NCBI RefSeq assembly: GCF_900115805.1 | Contig: NZ_FOXU01000002.1 | Coordinates: 62,001-126,000, forward strand | Length of the DNA: 64,000 nucleotides | Source of the DNA: Psychrobacillus psychrotolerans | GTDB taxonomy: Bacteria; Bacillota; Bacilli; Bacillales_A; Planococcaceae | Direction: 5' to 3' | Part shown: one piece after another, positions 1 to 8,175 of the stretch | Numbering within the stretch: position 1 is the stretch's first letter | Layout of the letters: the number at the start of each line of letters is the position of its first letter | Notes under the pieces: model-generated | What the model was told of the DNA's origin: nothing | What the model saw: only the letters and a program-made list of their open reading frames with translations | The model's database searches: none | Translations under genes and position numbers: made by a program

Positions 1-257
1 AGCATACTTTTGCTTTTTTCTAGTTGCTGAAACTCTTTAACTGCCGCACTTATTTCGGGGGAATCACTTTCTTTTTCCTTCTTCCCAAGTAACAAATCCT
101 CTAAGTCTGCTAATGTAGGATTCTTTTTAGGCTGATAATATTCAGCATTTTTACGATAGGCTTGTCCTACATCTTTACGCTGAAAGGCTTGTTTACGTTG
201 TTCTGCTTCTGCTATTAAGTTCAAAGTACCGTTTCCTGTCGCCCTCACCAACATCAT
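1..257 (-). CDS. Unrecognised protein, N-terminal part (runs off the window)
   Basis: An open frame of 85 codons begins at an ATG pair (257 and 254) and continues off the left edge. An AGGTGG ribosome binding site lies just upstream and suits either ATG. The visible part is hydrophilic and charged, starting MMLVRATGNGTLNLIAEAE, with lysine- and glutamate-rich stretches and no signal peptide or membrane segment. It looks like a helical or disordered N-terminal region. I do not recognise the family. It is divergent from topB, so the two may share the 326-base spacer. Confidence 0.6.
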   Translation of the reverse strand, partial: MMLVRATGNGTLNLIAEAEQRKQAFQRKDVGQAYRKNAEYYQPKKNPTLADLEDLLLGKKEKESDSPEISAAVKEFQQLEKSKSM

Positions 258-583
258 TCTTCCACCTCTTTCCATATAGTTCTCCTTCTTAACATTTTAC
301 CACTTTCACAAAATATTCAAACTAACTATTGTCATGAATTTCACATGCATAAAGACTCAAATAGTTTTTTATAAAATTTTTAATTTTATAGGTCTTTTAT
401 ACTTATCCGTAATTTTTAAAATGTCTTATAAAATTCATAAAAGAGCCAAAACTGTTTTTTACGCAATCTGAACATTGAATATAAGTCGCTAACTACCAGG
501 TTGACTAAGGGCGTCCGCCACTGCAAAAGCCCTTACTATATGATATATTAAATTTTAATGGTAGTTCGAAGGGATGTTATAAA
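258..583. other. Intergenic spacer with a hairpin in the topB leader
   Basis: AT-rich spacer between two divergent genes. No gene is visible. A locally GC-richer patch at about 500-537 holds an inverted repeat: TAAGGGC at 506-512 pairs with GCCCTTA at 529-535 around a 16-base loop. It ends about 46 bases before the topB start, so it would lie in the leader if transcription starts upstream. There is no T-run after it, so a simple terminator is unlikely; its role is unknown. Confidence 0.35.
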
Positions 584-2773
584 ATGAAGAAAAGTATTGT
601 AATTGCAGAGAAGCCCTCTGTAGCAAGAGACATCGCAAATGTCCTCAAGTGTCATAAAAAAGGAAACGGTTATTTAGAAGGTGACAAATATATCGTTACT
701 TGGGCATTAGGACATTTAGTAACATTAGCAGATCCTGAAACTTATGATGTTAAATATAAAACGTGGAATTTGGATGATTTACCAATGCTCCCAAATGATT
801 TGAAGCTAGTCGTTATTAAACAAACAAGCAAACAATATAATGCGGTCAAAAGTCAGTTAGTTCGTACGGATGTCAGTGATATTATCATTGCAACCGATGC
901 TGGTCGTGAAGGTGAATTAGTAGCGAGATGGATTATTGAAAAAGCTAAGGTTAAAAAACCTGTTCAACGACTTTGGATTTCATCTGTAACGGATAAAGCT
1001 ATTAAAGATGGTTTTCAAAATTTAAAACCAGGTAAAGCTTATGAAAATTTATATCACGCAGCTGTTGCAAGGTCTGAGGCAGATTGGTATATCGGGTTAA
1101 ATGCAACTCGCGCACTTACAAGTAAATTCAATGCACAACTTTCATGTGGACGTGTGCAGACTCCAACTGTCGCGATTATTGCTCAAAGAGAAAACGAAAT
1201 AAGAAACTTTAAACCGAAAACATATTACGGTGTGGAAGCACATACAGATCAAAAGTTAAAGCTTACTTGGGTGGACAAACAAACAAATGACTCTCGTACT
1301 TTCACTAAAGAAAAAGTAGAACAAATTGTTTCTAAAGTGGACAACAAACAGGGAACCATCGTAGAGGTCGATAAAAAACATAAGAAAAGCTTTGCACCTC
1401 AACTATATGACTTAACTGAGCTCCAACGAGATGCCAACAAAATATTTGGATATTCAGCGAAAGAAACACTTGGTATTATGCAAACTTTGTATGAGCGACA
1501 TAAAGTGCTAACGTATCCTCGTACGGATTCAAGATATATTTCTACTGATATTGTAGAGACATTACCAGAACGTCTAAAGTCATCTGGCATTGGGCAATAT
1601 AGACCATTTGCTAACAAAGTATTACAAAAGCCTATAAAAGCAACCAAAGCATTTGTAGATGATAGTAAGGTTTCAGATCACCACGCTATTATTCCAACAG
1701 AAGAAACAGTAATACAGTCTAACTTTACAGATAAAGAACGCAAAATTTATGACTTAGTGATTAAACGTTTTATAGCAGTACTTTATCCTCCTTTTGAATA
1801 TGAGCAAATTACGGTCAAAGCGTCTATTGGTGATGAATTATTTGTAGCAAAAGGAAAAACGATTCTTTCGTCAGGTTGGAAGGAAGTATATGAAAATCGT
1901 TTTGATGAGGAAGAAAATACTGAAGACATGAAAGAACAACTACTTCCTAGCATAAACAAAGGCGATAAACTTTCCGTGAAATTAGTTACTGAAACATCAG
2001 GACAAACGAAAGCGCCGGCAAGGTTCAATGAAGGTTCTTTACTTACAGCTATGGAAAATCCGGCAAAGTATATGGGTACACAGGATAAGGAACTAGCTAA
2101 AACACTGGATAAAACAGGTGGATTAGGAACAGTTGCTACAAGGGCAGATATTATTGAAAAACTGTTCAATTCATTCCTTATGGAGAAAAAAGGAAAGGAT
2201 ATTTACTTAACTTCTAAAGGGAAACAATTACTTGAATTAGTTCCAGAAGATCTAAAAACACCTGCCCTTACAGCTGAATGGGAGCAAAAATTGGATGCAA
2301 TTGCAAAAGGGAAATTGAGTAAAAACGTATTTATTAATGAAATGAAAACTTATACGAAAACAATTGTTAGCAATATCAAAAATAGTGATAAAAAATTCAA
2401 GCATGATAATATATCCACAAAAAGCTGTCCTGATTGTGGCAAACCTATGCTTGAAGTGAACGGAAAAAAAGGGAAAATGCTTGTATGTCAAGATCGTGAA
2501 TGCGGCCATCGCAAAAACGTCGCAAGAGTTACTAATGCCCGTTGTCCACAATGTAAGAAAAAACTGGAATTGCGCGGTGAGGGTGATGGTCAGATCTTCA
2601 CATGTAAATGTGGATTCCGAGAAAAATTATCTGCTTTCGAACGCCGGAAAAAAAATTCAGGTGGTAAAGTGGATAAACGCGATGTACAAAAGTATTTAAA
2701 GAAACAAAACCAAGAAGAAGAACCTGTAAATACAGCACTAGCAGAAGCATTAAAAAAATTAAATTTAAAATAA
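584..2773 (+). CDS. topB: DNA topoisomerase III (type IA)
   Basis: Type IA topoisomerase that nicks and passes single DNA strands, decatenating replication and recombination intermediates. The 729-residue length fits Bacillus TopB. The TOPRIM domain is at the N-terminus, with the acidic motif TDAGREGE at about 104-111. The catalytic tyrosine is in TYPRTDSRY (about Tyr311). After the topoisomerase core, residues from about 615 hold cysteine clusters (CPDCGKPM, CQDREC, CPQCKKK, CKCG) that look like C-terminal zinc ribbons. The start has a GAAGGGA ribosome binding site about eight bases upstream. It is monocistronic and closed by a terminator. Confidence 0.95.
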   Translation: MKKSIVIAEKPSVARDIANVLKCHKKGNGYLEGDKYIVTWALGHLVTLADPETYDVKYKTWNLDDLPMLPNDLKLVVIKQTSKQYNAVKSQLVRTDVSDIIIATDAGREGELVARWIIEKAKVKKPVQRLWISSVTDKAIKDGFQNLKPGKAYENLYHAAVARSEADWYIGLNATRALTSKFNAQLSCGRVQTPTVAIIAQRENEIRNFKPKTYYGVEAHTDQKLKLTWVDKQTNDSRTFTKEKVEQIVSKVDNKQGTIVEVDKKHKKSFAPQLYDLTELQRDANKIFGYSAKETLGIMQTLYERHKVLTYPRTDSRYISTDIVETLPERLKSSGIGQYRPFANKVLQKPIKATKAFVDDSKVSDHHAIIPTEETVIQSNFTDKERKIYDLVIKRFIAVLYPPFEYEQITVKASIGDELFVAKGKTILSSGWKEVYENRFDEEENTEDMKEQLLPSINKGDKLSVKLVTETSGQTKAPARFNEGSLLTAMENPAKYMGTQDKELAKTLDKTGGLGTVATRADIIEKLFNSFLMEKKGKDIYLTSKGKQLLELVPEDLKTPALTAEWEQKLDAIAKGKLSKNVFINEMKTYTKTIVSNIKNSDKKFKHDNISTKSCPDCGKPMLEVNGKKGKMLVCQDRECGHRKNVARVTNARCPQCKKKLELRGEGDGQIFTCKCGFREKLSAFERRKKNSGGKVDKRDVQKYLKKQNQEEEPVNTALAEALKKLNLK

Positions 2774-2782
2774 TATAAAACT

Positions 2783-2821
2783 ATACATCATTTCCTAACT
2801 AGGATCTGATGTATATTTTTT
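2783..2821 (+). terminator. Intrinsic terminator of topB
   Basis: ATACATCA at 2783-2790 pairs with TGATGTAT at 2807-2814, with an inner TCCTA/TAGGA stem, followed by a T-run. Confidence 0.8.
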
Positions 2822-2974
2822 TCTATCTATTATTTCCACATACTTTTCAACTATTACTCCAATATAATCATAATTACATCATTTTTTTACATTTACATTA
2901 CTATTTTCTCACCCTTTTTTATCCGATAGGTGGTATTATTGACATAATAACACTGAACTTATGAGGTGAAATAG

Positions 2975-4963
2975 TTGGATATAGCTGTCCCCTTAAAAAA
3001 TACAATATTAAATGCCTCAGAAGATTTAATCATTGTACTGGACGATACTGGAAACATAATAAACATGAATAGTGCGTGGGAAAAGATTGAAACAGTGAAT
3101 GAATTTGTTCCTCTAATTGTTAAGAACTCAAACTTCACGGACTTATTAGAGTCAACACAGAATTACGAGCAATTGGATTCTATTCAACAAATACTGCGTG
3201 GAGATACAGATGAATTTCAAAAGAAGTTTACAATTTCTATAGAACAAAAGCAGTATTACTATTTATTTCGTACGTACAAATTGACCCTCTCTTCCAATCG
3301 AGTAGGTGCAATTATTATTTACTCAGCATATAAGCAAGAAGTAGTCTCAGAGATGAAGAATATTTTAGAAAGTATGACAGATGCTTTCTTTTCAGTCGAT
3401 AAAAGTTGGAATATTACATACATAAATGAGTATGGAAAAACCCTACTCAGCCAAGTACTTCCAAGCTTTAACTATAAAAGTTCCGAAAGCCCTTCTTTGT
3501 TAGAGACAGAATTTTTCCCTTTTCTTCAACAAGTAATGTTAGAACAGGAAACTCGACAACAAGAAATTTTCATCCCATCAATACCAACATGGTTCGAGGT
3601 TAAAGCTTATCCAATAGCAGAAGGTGGTTTGTCTGTTTTTTTCCATCATATAGCCGAAAGAAAAAATATTGAAAAAGATTTAAGGAATTTAGCTTATTTT
3701 GACTTTTTAACACATTTACCTAATCGTAGAATGACCTATGACCTGCTACAGCGTAAAATAAAAAACGGTGAGCCTTTTTCATTTTTTTATATAGATTTAG
3801 ATGGCTTTAAATTGATAAATGATATGTATGGGCATACACGCGGGGATGCAATTCTTGTGGAAATGGCTAATTTTTTTAACCAAACTATCAAAGTAGACAA
3901 GGTAGTCTCCCGAGTGGGTGGCGATGAGTTTGTTATTTTCACAGATGAAGTAGATAAAAAAAAGTTAAGTATTATTGCAAATAAATTGGTTCAAGACTTC
4001 CAAGAAATTTCTGAATCCAAATCAGTACCTTCTATTCCGTTAAGTCTAAGCATTGGAATTTCTAGATATCCTCAGGATGCGTCTAATACCGATTTACTAT
4101 TTCGTTACGCTAATGTTGCTATGTATACTTCCAAAAAACGAAGTATTAATAACTTCAGTTTCTTTGAATACTCGATGATTGAGGAGATAGAACGTAAGGT
4201 CCATATTGAAAATGAGTTACATGGGAATCTAAAAGATACTGCGATTCACTTTGTTGTGCAACCTCAATTCGATTCTACAAATAATGAAGTAATCGGCGTA
4301 GAGGTGCTCACTCGTTGGATTCATCCGAAGTACGGGTATATTACTCCTCCAGAGTTTATTGGAATTGCTGATAATAGTGGAAGAATAGAGGAACTCACAA
4401 AGTATTTGATCTGCGAGGTGTTTTCCAAAGTTTCTAAATGGATCCAGGACTATGGTTTTAATAAGCCAGTAGCTATTAATATTACTCCGAAGCTACTTGG
4501 AAACAGGAAATTTTTTAATGATTTAATTCACTTTATTCAGTTTTATAATATTCCACCACAGATGGTAGATATCGAAATTACTGAGAATGCTAATTTAGAC
4601 ACCGACCAAAATATATTAAGTAATATTGCCTTTTGTCGAAAATATGGAATCCGCTTATCCTTAGACGATTTTGGAACGGGGTATTCTAAGTTAGCAGATC
4701 TTGTCGATTTTCCAATCGATAAATTGAAAATAGATAAGTATTTTGTGGATAAAATCGGTAAAGAAACTAATGCGGAGCTCATATTGCATACATTTATGAA
4801 TCTTGCCAAAGGATTAAAATGCGATGTTCTTGCAGAGGGTGTAGAAACAAAAGAGCAGGTCGATTACTTGAATAGCCTTGGTCTTACATATTTTCAAGGT
4901 TACTATTTCTCTAAGCCTGTTTCTCTCGAAGAATTTGAACAAACTTACTTAATAAATAATTAA
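2975..4963 (+). CDS. PAS-GGDEF-EAL cyclic-di-GMP protein
   Basis: Predicted bifunctional c-di-GMP enzyme of 662 residues with no membrane segment, so probably cytosolic. Two PAS-like sensor regions occupy about residues 1-225. The GGDEF domain follows (about 235-395) with an intact GGDEF motif at 315-319. The positions usually holding the RxxD inhibitory site carry lysines instead, so product inhibition is probably absent. The EAL domain (about 410-655) has EVLTRW in place of EALxR, plus ITEN, LDDFGTGYS, KIDK and AEGVET, so the metal and catalytic acids look kept. Translation starts at TTG 2975 behind a GAGGTGA site. The gene stands alone. Which activity dominates cannot be read from sequence. 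Confidence 0.88.
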   Translation: MDIAVPLKNTILNASEDLIIVLDDTGNIINMNSAWEKIETVNEFVPLIVKNSNFTDLLESTQNYEQLDSIQQILRGDTDEFQKKFTISIEQKQYYYLFRTYKLTLSSNRVGAIIIYSAYKQEVVSEMKNILESMTDAFFSVDKSWNITYINEYGKTLLSQVLPSFNYKSSESPSLLETEFFPFLQQVMLEQETRQQEIFIPSIPTWFEVKAYPIAEGGLSVFFHHIAERKNIEKDLRNLAYFDFLTHLPNRRMTYDLLQRKIKNGEPFSFFYIDLDGFKLINDMYGHTRGDAILVEMANFFNQTIKVDKVVSRVGGDEFVIFTDEVDKKKLSIIANKLVQDFQEISESKSVPSIPLSLSIGISRYPQDASNTDLLFRYANVAMYTSKKRSINNFSFFEYSMIEEIERKVHIENELHGNLKDTAIHFVVQPQFDSTNNEVIGVEVLTRWIHPKYGYITPPEFIGIADNSGRIEELTKYLICEVFSKVSKWIQDYGFNKPVAINITPKLLGNRKFFNDLIHFIQFYNIPPQMVDIEITENANLDTDQNILSNIAFCRKYGIRLSLDDFGTGYSKLADLVDFPIDKLKIDKYFVDKIGKETNAELILHTFMNLAKGLKCDVLAEGVETKEQVDYLNSLGLTYFQGYYFSKPVSLEEFEQTYLINN

Positions 4964-4965
4964 TA

Positions 4966-5001
4966 AACAGGTGAAGAAAAAGCATGTTTTCTTCACCTGT
5001 T
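4966..5001 (+). terminator. Intrinsic terminator after the GGDEF-EAL gene
   Basis: Perfect 15-bp stem (4966-4980 with 4987-5001) around a six-base loop, three bases after the stop codon. The arms end in A4/T4, so it can work in either direction; the following T-run is weak. Confidence 0.75.
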
Positions 5002-5034
5002 ATTATTACCTATCTAATCTCTATATCCAACCAC

Positions 5035-5225
5035 CTATTTTACTTGGAGCGAAACAGACCCATTTAAGTAATTGGGATATGCAACGAACTCTATTTTAAC
5101 TGGGTTAATAATGCCTTTTGCATCTATAGTTACTTTTGTAAATTGTTCATCTTGATCTCCCCAATTGCTAAGAAAGCCTCGTCATCCCCTTTAATGGCTT
5201 TCCTAACAATTTCAATTGTCTCCAC
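5035..5225 (-). pseudogene. Fused relic of an ECF sigma factor and its anti-sigma factor
   Basis: A GTG start at 5225, behind a strong AGGGGGTGA site, opens a frame reading ETIEIVRKAIKGDDEAFLA, which matches the start of Bacillales ECF sigma factors. The frame then stops early. From about 5164 another frame reads NWGDQDEQFTKV and ends ...VAYPNYLNGSVSLQVK at a TAG (5037-5035). That ending, with its YPNY motif, resembles the C-terminus of DUF4179/DUF5643-type proteins, which are usually the anti-sigma partner encoded next to such sigma factors. The simplest reading is one internal deletion that joined the first ~19 codons of the sigma gene to the last ~43 codons of its neighbour. Family assignments come from motif memory, not a search. 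Confidence 0.65.
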
Positions 5226-5320
5226 TCAGTCACCCCCTTGTCTGCTATACATATTAGACATCGCAAAGCCAATAAAGTTCATTTGAATATAATTTTTGTT
5301 GAAGGATAAATAATGGCCAT

Positions 5321-5351
5321 AAAAAAAGACATCTCTATTTACAGAGACATC
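5321..5351 (-). terminator. Probable terminator of the FMN reductase gene
   Basis: Imperfect hairpin (GACATCTCT and AGAGACATC arms, two mismatches) nine bases beyond the minus-strand stop at 5360. It is followed on the minus strand by seven T residues (5327-5321). Confidence 0.55.
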
Positions 5352-5359
5352 TTACATTT

Positions 5360-5923
5360 TTAGCGGACATCCATCGGTTCCTTAGAAAGGTTTTTGCTCA
5401 TTTCTGCGTATTGAACAAATACACGAGCAAGCTCTCTTAAACGATCATGTACATCATTATCGATAATGACATTGTTTTCATCAAAATGACTTTTATGTGT
5501 GTAAACATAATTAGGTGTTACTAGGCATCTAAAGTAATCTAAAATTGGTTTGAGCTGATTTTCTATGACAAGATGATGTTGGTATGTTCCACCATTGGCA
5601 ACGATTGATACTGGTTTATAACGCATGGATTTGGGGTGAAGAAAATCAAAGGTATTTTTCAGTACTCCTGGTATAGAACCTTGGAAAATAGGTGATGCGA
5701 TAATGAAACCATCTGCTTGGTCAAATTTACTCACCAATAGTTTCATGTCATCATTGTAGTTTTCAAAGGGACGTCCATCTACAAACTGATGTTCATAATT
5801 TGAAAGGTGAATAATTTCTAAAGTGTACTCTGAATTGACTTCTTCTATATAGTCCTTCACTTGTTCTAAGATGACACCAGTTTTCGTACCAATTACCGTT
5901 CCGTCTACGAGTAGAATTTTCAT
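5360..5923 (-). CDS. NADPH-dependent FMN reductase family flavoprotein
   Basis: A 187-residue flavodoxin-fold protein predicted to transfer electrons from NAD(P)H to FMN or a quinone/azo-type acceptor in the cytosol. The N-terminal strand MKILLVDGT precedes the phosphate-binding region, and SPIFQGSIPGVLKNTFDFL (about 97-115) is the family signature (SPxYxGSxPGxLKNxxD). A run NGGTYQHH about residue 130 fits the second flavin-binding loop. An AGGAGG site precedes the ATG. It stands alone with its own terminator. The physiological acceptor is not predictable. Confidence 0.8.
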   Translation of the reverse strand: MKILLVDGTVIGTKTGVILEQVKDYIEEVNSEYTLEIIHLSNYEHQFVDGRPFENYNDDMKLLVSKFDQADGFIIASPIFQGSIPGVLKNTFDFLHPKSMRYKPVSIVANGGTYQHHLVIENQLKPILDYFRCLVTPNYVYTHKSHFDENNVIIDNDVHDRLRELARVFVQYAEMSKNLSKEPMDVR

Positions 5924-6064
5924 CTTACAAAAACCTCCTTATTCGTCCTTTATTGTATCAAAAAAAGACGCTAAAATTGTAAAATGAGATCCAATTTATC
6001 AAAGTTCATCCTTTTGACGGAGAGGTTATGACGCTTTCGGACATTTTAATTTTTTTCAGAAAGC

Positions 6065-6823
6065 TTAATCTTTCGAAGTATCTTTATCAACAAAAATATC
6101 CTCTCGATTATCCCAATTAAACAACTCTTCCCGTGAAATGGGCTCTACTTCCACTGTCTCAAATGGCTTGGCATTTAAAATGTCCAGTGGTTTATAGACG
6201 TTTACATTATTCTTTGTATTATGTAATGCATAATGGTACATAGCAAAAGCCAGCTGTTCCCCTTGAATAGAGCGAAGTCTTTTAAACGGCCCTATTAAAA
6301 TAGGATTTAAAAGTTTGAAAACACCTTCTGATAGGCGCTCCCCTAAACGAAATTCTTCTCGATTTCCAGTAAGCAACGAAGGTCTATAAATGAACAGATG
6401 CGGTAGGTCTATTGCTAATAACCCCTCCTCCAATCTGCCCTTCACTTGACTATAGAAAAAAGGTGACTTTTTACTGGAGCCGATTGCCGAGATAACGTGA
6501 AAATTTGGAATCCCACGTTTTTTGGCTAACGAAGCAATTCTTAATGGATATTCTAAATCTACTCGTTCAAAATTTTCTTTTGACTTAGCTTTTTTCATCG
6601 TGGTACCTAGACAGCAAAATAGATCGTCTGCAATATCTAAATCGTTTTCTTCTAATTTATCAAAATCCTTAACCTGAACATCAAGTTTGGCATGCTTATA
6701 AGCAAAATCTCTTCTTACTATTACTGATACTGCAGCATATTCTTCACTTTCACATAGTTGTTTTACTAAGAATTTTCCAGTAAAACCAGTAGCACCTACT
6801 ACTATAGCCACTCTTTTAGCCAT
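6065..6823 (-). CDS. NAD(P)-binding Rossmann-fold oxidoreductase (atypical SDR)
   Basis: 252-residue protein with the dinucleotide-binding motif VVGATGFTGK at residues 8-17, typical of NAD(P)H-binding atypical SDRs such as the HTATIP2/YbjT-like group. CCLGTT (about 69-74) marks the end of the fourth strand. VISAIGSS and YSQVKGRLE (about 112-130) supply the serine and YxxxK pair. A GGGG-rich site precedes the ATG. No membrane segment is seen. Its substrate is unknown. It is divergent from the glycosyltransferase-like gene at 6903 with about 80 bases between. Confidence 0.8.
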   Translation of the reverse strand: MAKRVAIVVGATGFTGKFLVKQLCESEEYAAVSVIVRRDFAYKHAKLDVQVKDFDKLEENDLDIADDLFCCLGTTMKKAKSKENFERVDLEYPLRIASLAKKRGIPNFHVISAIGSSKKSPFFYSQVKGRLEEGLLAIDLPHLFIYRPSLLTGNREEFRLGERLSEGVFKLLNPILIGPFKRLRSIQGEQLAFAMYHYALHNTKNNVNVYKPLDILNAKPFETVEVEPISREELFNWDNREDIFVDKDTSKD

Positions 6824-6902
6824 TTTACTTCCCCCCTTTTGTCATAAGCACCTGTCCATTTCCATACACTTAAAAGATAACTATTGGAAAGGAAGATGTA
6901 AT

Positions 6903-7907
6903 ATGAAACTAGCTTATATATTAAATACACTGCCACATCGTGGACTTTATCCTGCTGATCGTGCAGTAGCATTACTTTCTTCATTAAAACCAACTAACTT
7001 CGAAATTTTTGTGCATAACTCTAATACAAGCCTCATTCAATATTTAAAAAAACAGCAAATCCAACCTCTTTTGTATAGAAATAATTCACACCTAATCGAG
7101 GAAATGAAAGTTTTTGATCCTACTTGTATTATGCATGATGGCGGAAATTCGGAAAAGGATCTTATCCGTCGTTTAAAAATGTTCAATAGTACGCTTATTC
7201 ATTTGGACGACCATGGAGATGGTGGGACATTGGCTGATCTTGTCATTCAATCATTGTATGAAAATCCAAAGGACTTAACTAAAGAGCAATATGTATTTGG
7301 TCCGCTTGGCTATATTCCAACCAAAAAAACGGTCTATAAAAATAATAACACGATACAGGATCCCCCGCATATTATCGTAAGTTTTCCGCATGAAGATCCC
7401 GAAAATTTAACTTACCGAACTTTAAGACATCTTGTACAACTTCATATTCCACTTCAGATTAGCGTATTAGTGGACGAACATTACAAGCATGATATACTCG
7501 AACTGAAACGATTTGCACTTACACGCAAATCGATAAAAATTGTCTCTACGTCAGAACCTGAAACATTCCTTCCAAACGGTGATATAGTAATAACTTCCGG
7601 AACATATATGCCATTCCTAGTAGCCCAATTTCAAATTCCTTGCATCGTTCTTTGTGCACACGAAGATGAAGTTAACTACGCATTCCCTCAGGAAGGACAT
7701 GGCTTCGCAAACCTAGGACTTGGTAGAAAGATAAAACAATCTTACCTTCAAAATGCGGTGATGGAAATTATCCTTCATGATAATAGAAGAAACGCCTTTA
7801 TACAAAAGCAGAAACGTTTTGATTTTAGTAATAACTTAGTAGAATTAGTCAAACTGATTGAACAAACCATTGCAAGTTCGAAAGAGGAACAAGAAATCGT
7901 ACGCTAG
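6903..7907 (+). CDS. PseG/SpsG-like glycosyltransferase-fold protein
   Basis: 334 residues with a two-Rossmann GT-B-like layout. The order resembles PseG/SpsG proteins (nucleotide-sugar hydrolases of pseudaminic acid or spore polysaccharide synthesis): an N-terminal RGLYPADRAVAL, IHLDDHGDG near 99, a linker YVFGPLGYIP, and a C-terminal half opening PPHIIVSFPHEDPENLT, where PseG has GGSDP-type sequence. SGTYMPFLVAQFQIPCIVL (about 222-240) is the usual nucleotide-binding region. Here the GGSDP loop is replaced by SFPHEDP, so the substrate could differ. No other surface-sugar genes are nearby. A GGAAAGGAAG site supports the ATG. Confidence 0.55.
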   Translation: MKLAYILNTLPHRGLYPADRAVALLSSLKPTNFEIFVHNSNTSLIQYLKKQQIQPLLYRNNSHLIEEMKVFDPTCIMHDGGNSEKDLIRRLKMFNSTLIHLDDHGDGGTLADLVIQSLYENPKDLTKEQYVFGPLGYIPTKKTVYKNNNTIQDPPHIIVSFPHEDPENLTYRTLRHLVQLHIPLQISVLVDEHYKHDILELKRFALTRKSIKIVSTSEPETFLPNGDIVITSGTYMPFLVAQFQIPCIVLCAHEDEVNYAFPQEGHGFANLGLGRKIKQSYLQNAVMEIILHDNRRNAFIQKQKRFDFSNNLVELVKLIEQTIASSKEEQEIVR

Positions 7908-7955
7908 GTCCTTTTTTATGCTACAATGAATGCAAAATACTGAAGGTGATCGATG

Positions 7956-8141
7956 ATGACAAAATCACAGCTACAATCAGAAATTGCTGAGCTAAAATTG
8001 GACTATATTAACTTGCAAGGTGATATGGAAAAGTTAGAGTCAAATGGCCATCCTACTCAAGTTGAAAATGCTGAACGTAGACTAGCAACAATGGAAGAAA
8101 AACTTGCAGAACTAAACAAACAGCTCGCGGAATTATTATAA
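7956..8141 (+). CDS. SE1832-like small coiled-coil protein
   Basis: 61-residue acidic protein with heptad-like leucines throughout, read as two helices of an antiparallel coiled coil split by NGHPT. It resembles the small SE1832 family found across staphylococci and bacilli, whose function is unknown. Two ATGs are adjacent (7953, 7956); the AAGGTGA site at 7943-7949 is better spaced for 7956. It lies 34 bases before the ABC-F gene and probably shares its transcript. Confidence 0.75.
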   Translation: MTKSQLQSEIAELKLDYINLQGDMEKLESNGHPTQVENAERRLATMEEKLAELNKQLAELL

Positions 8142-8175
8142 TCCGCAGAGCTTTCTTTTTGGAGGAAATAGATAC

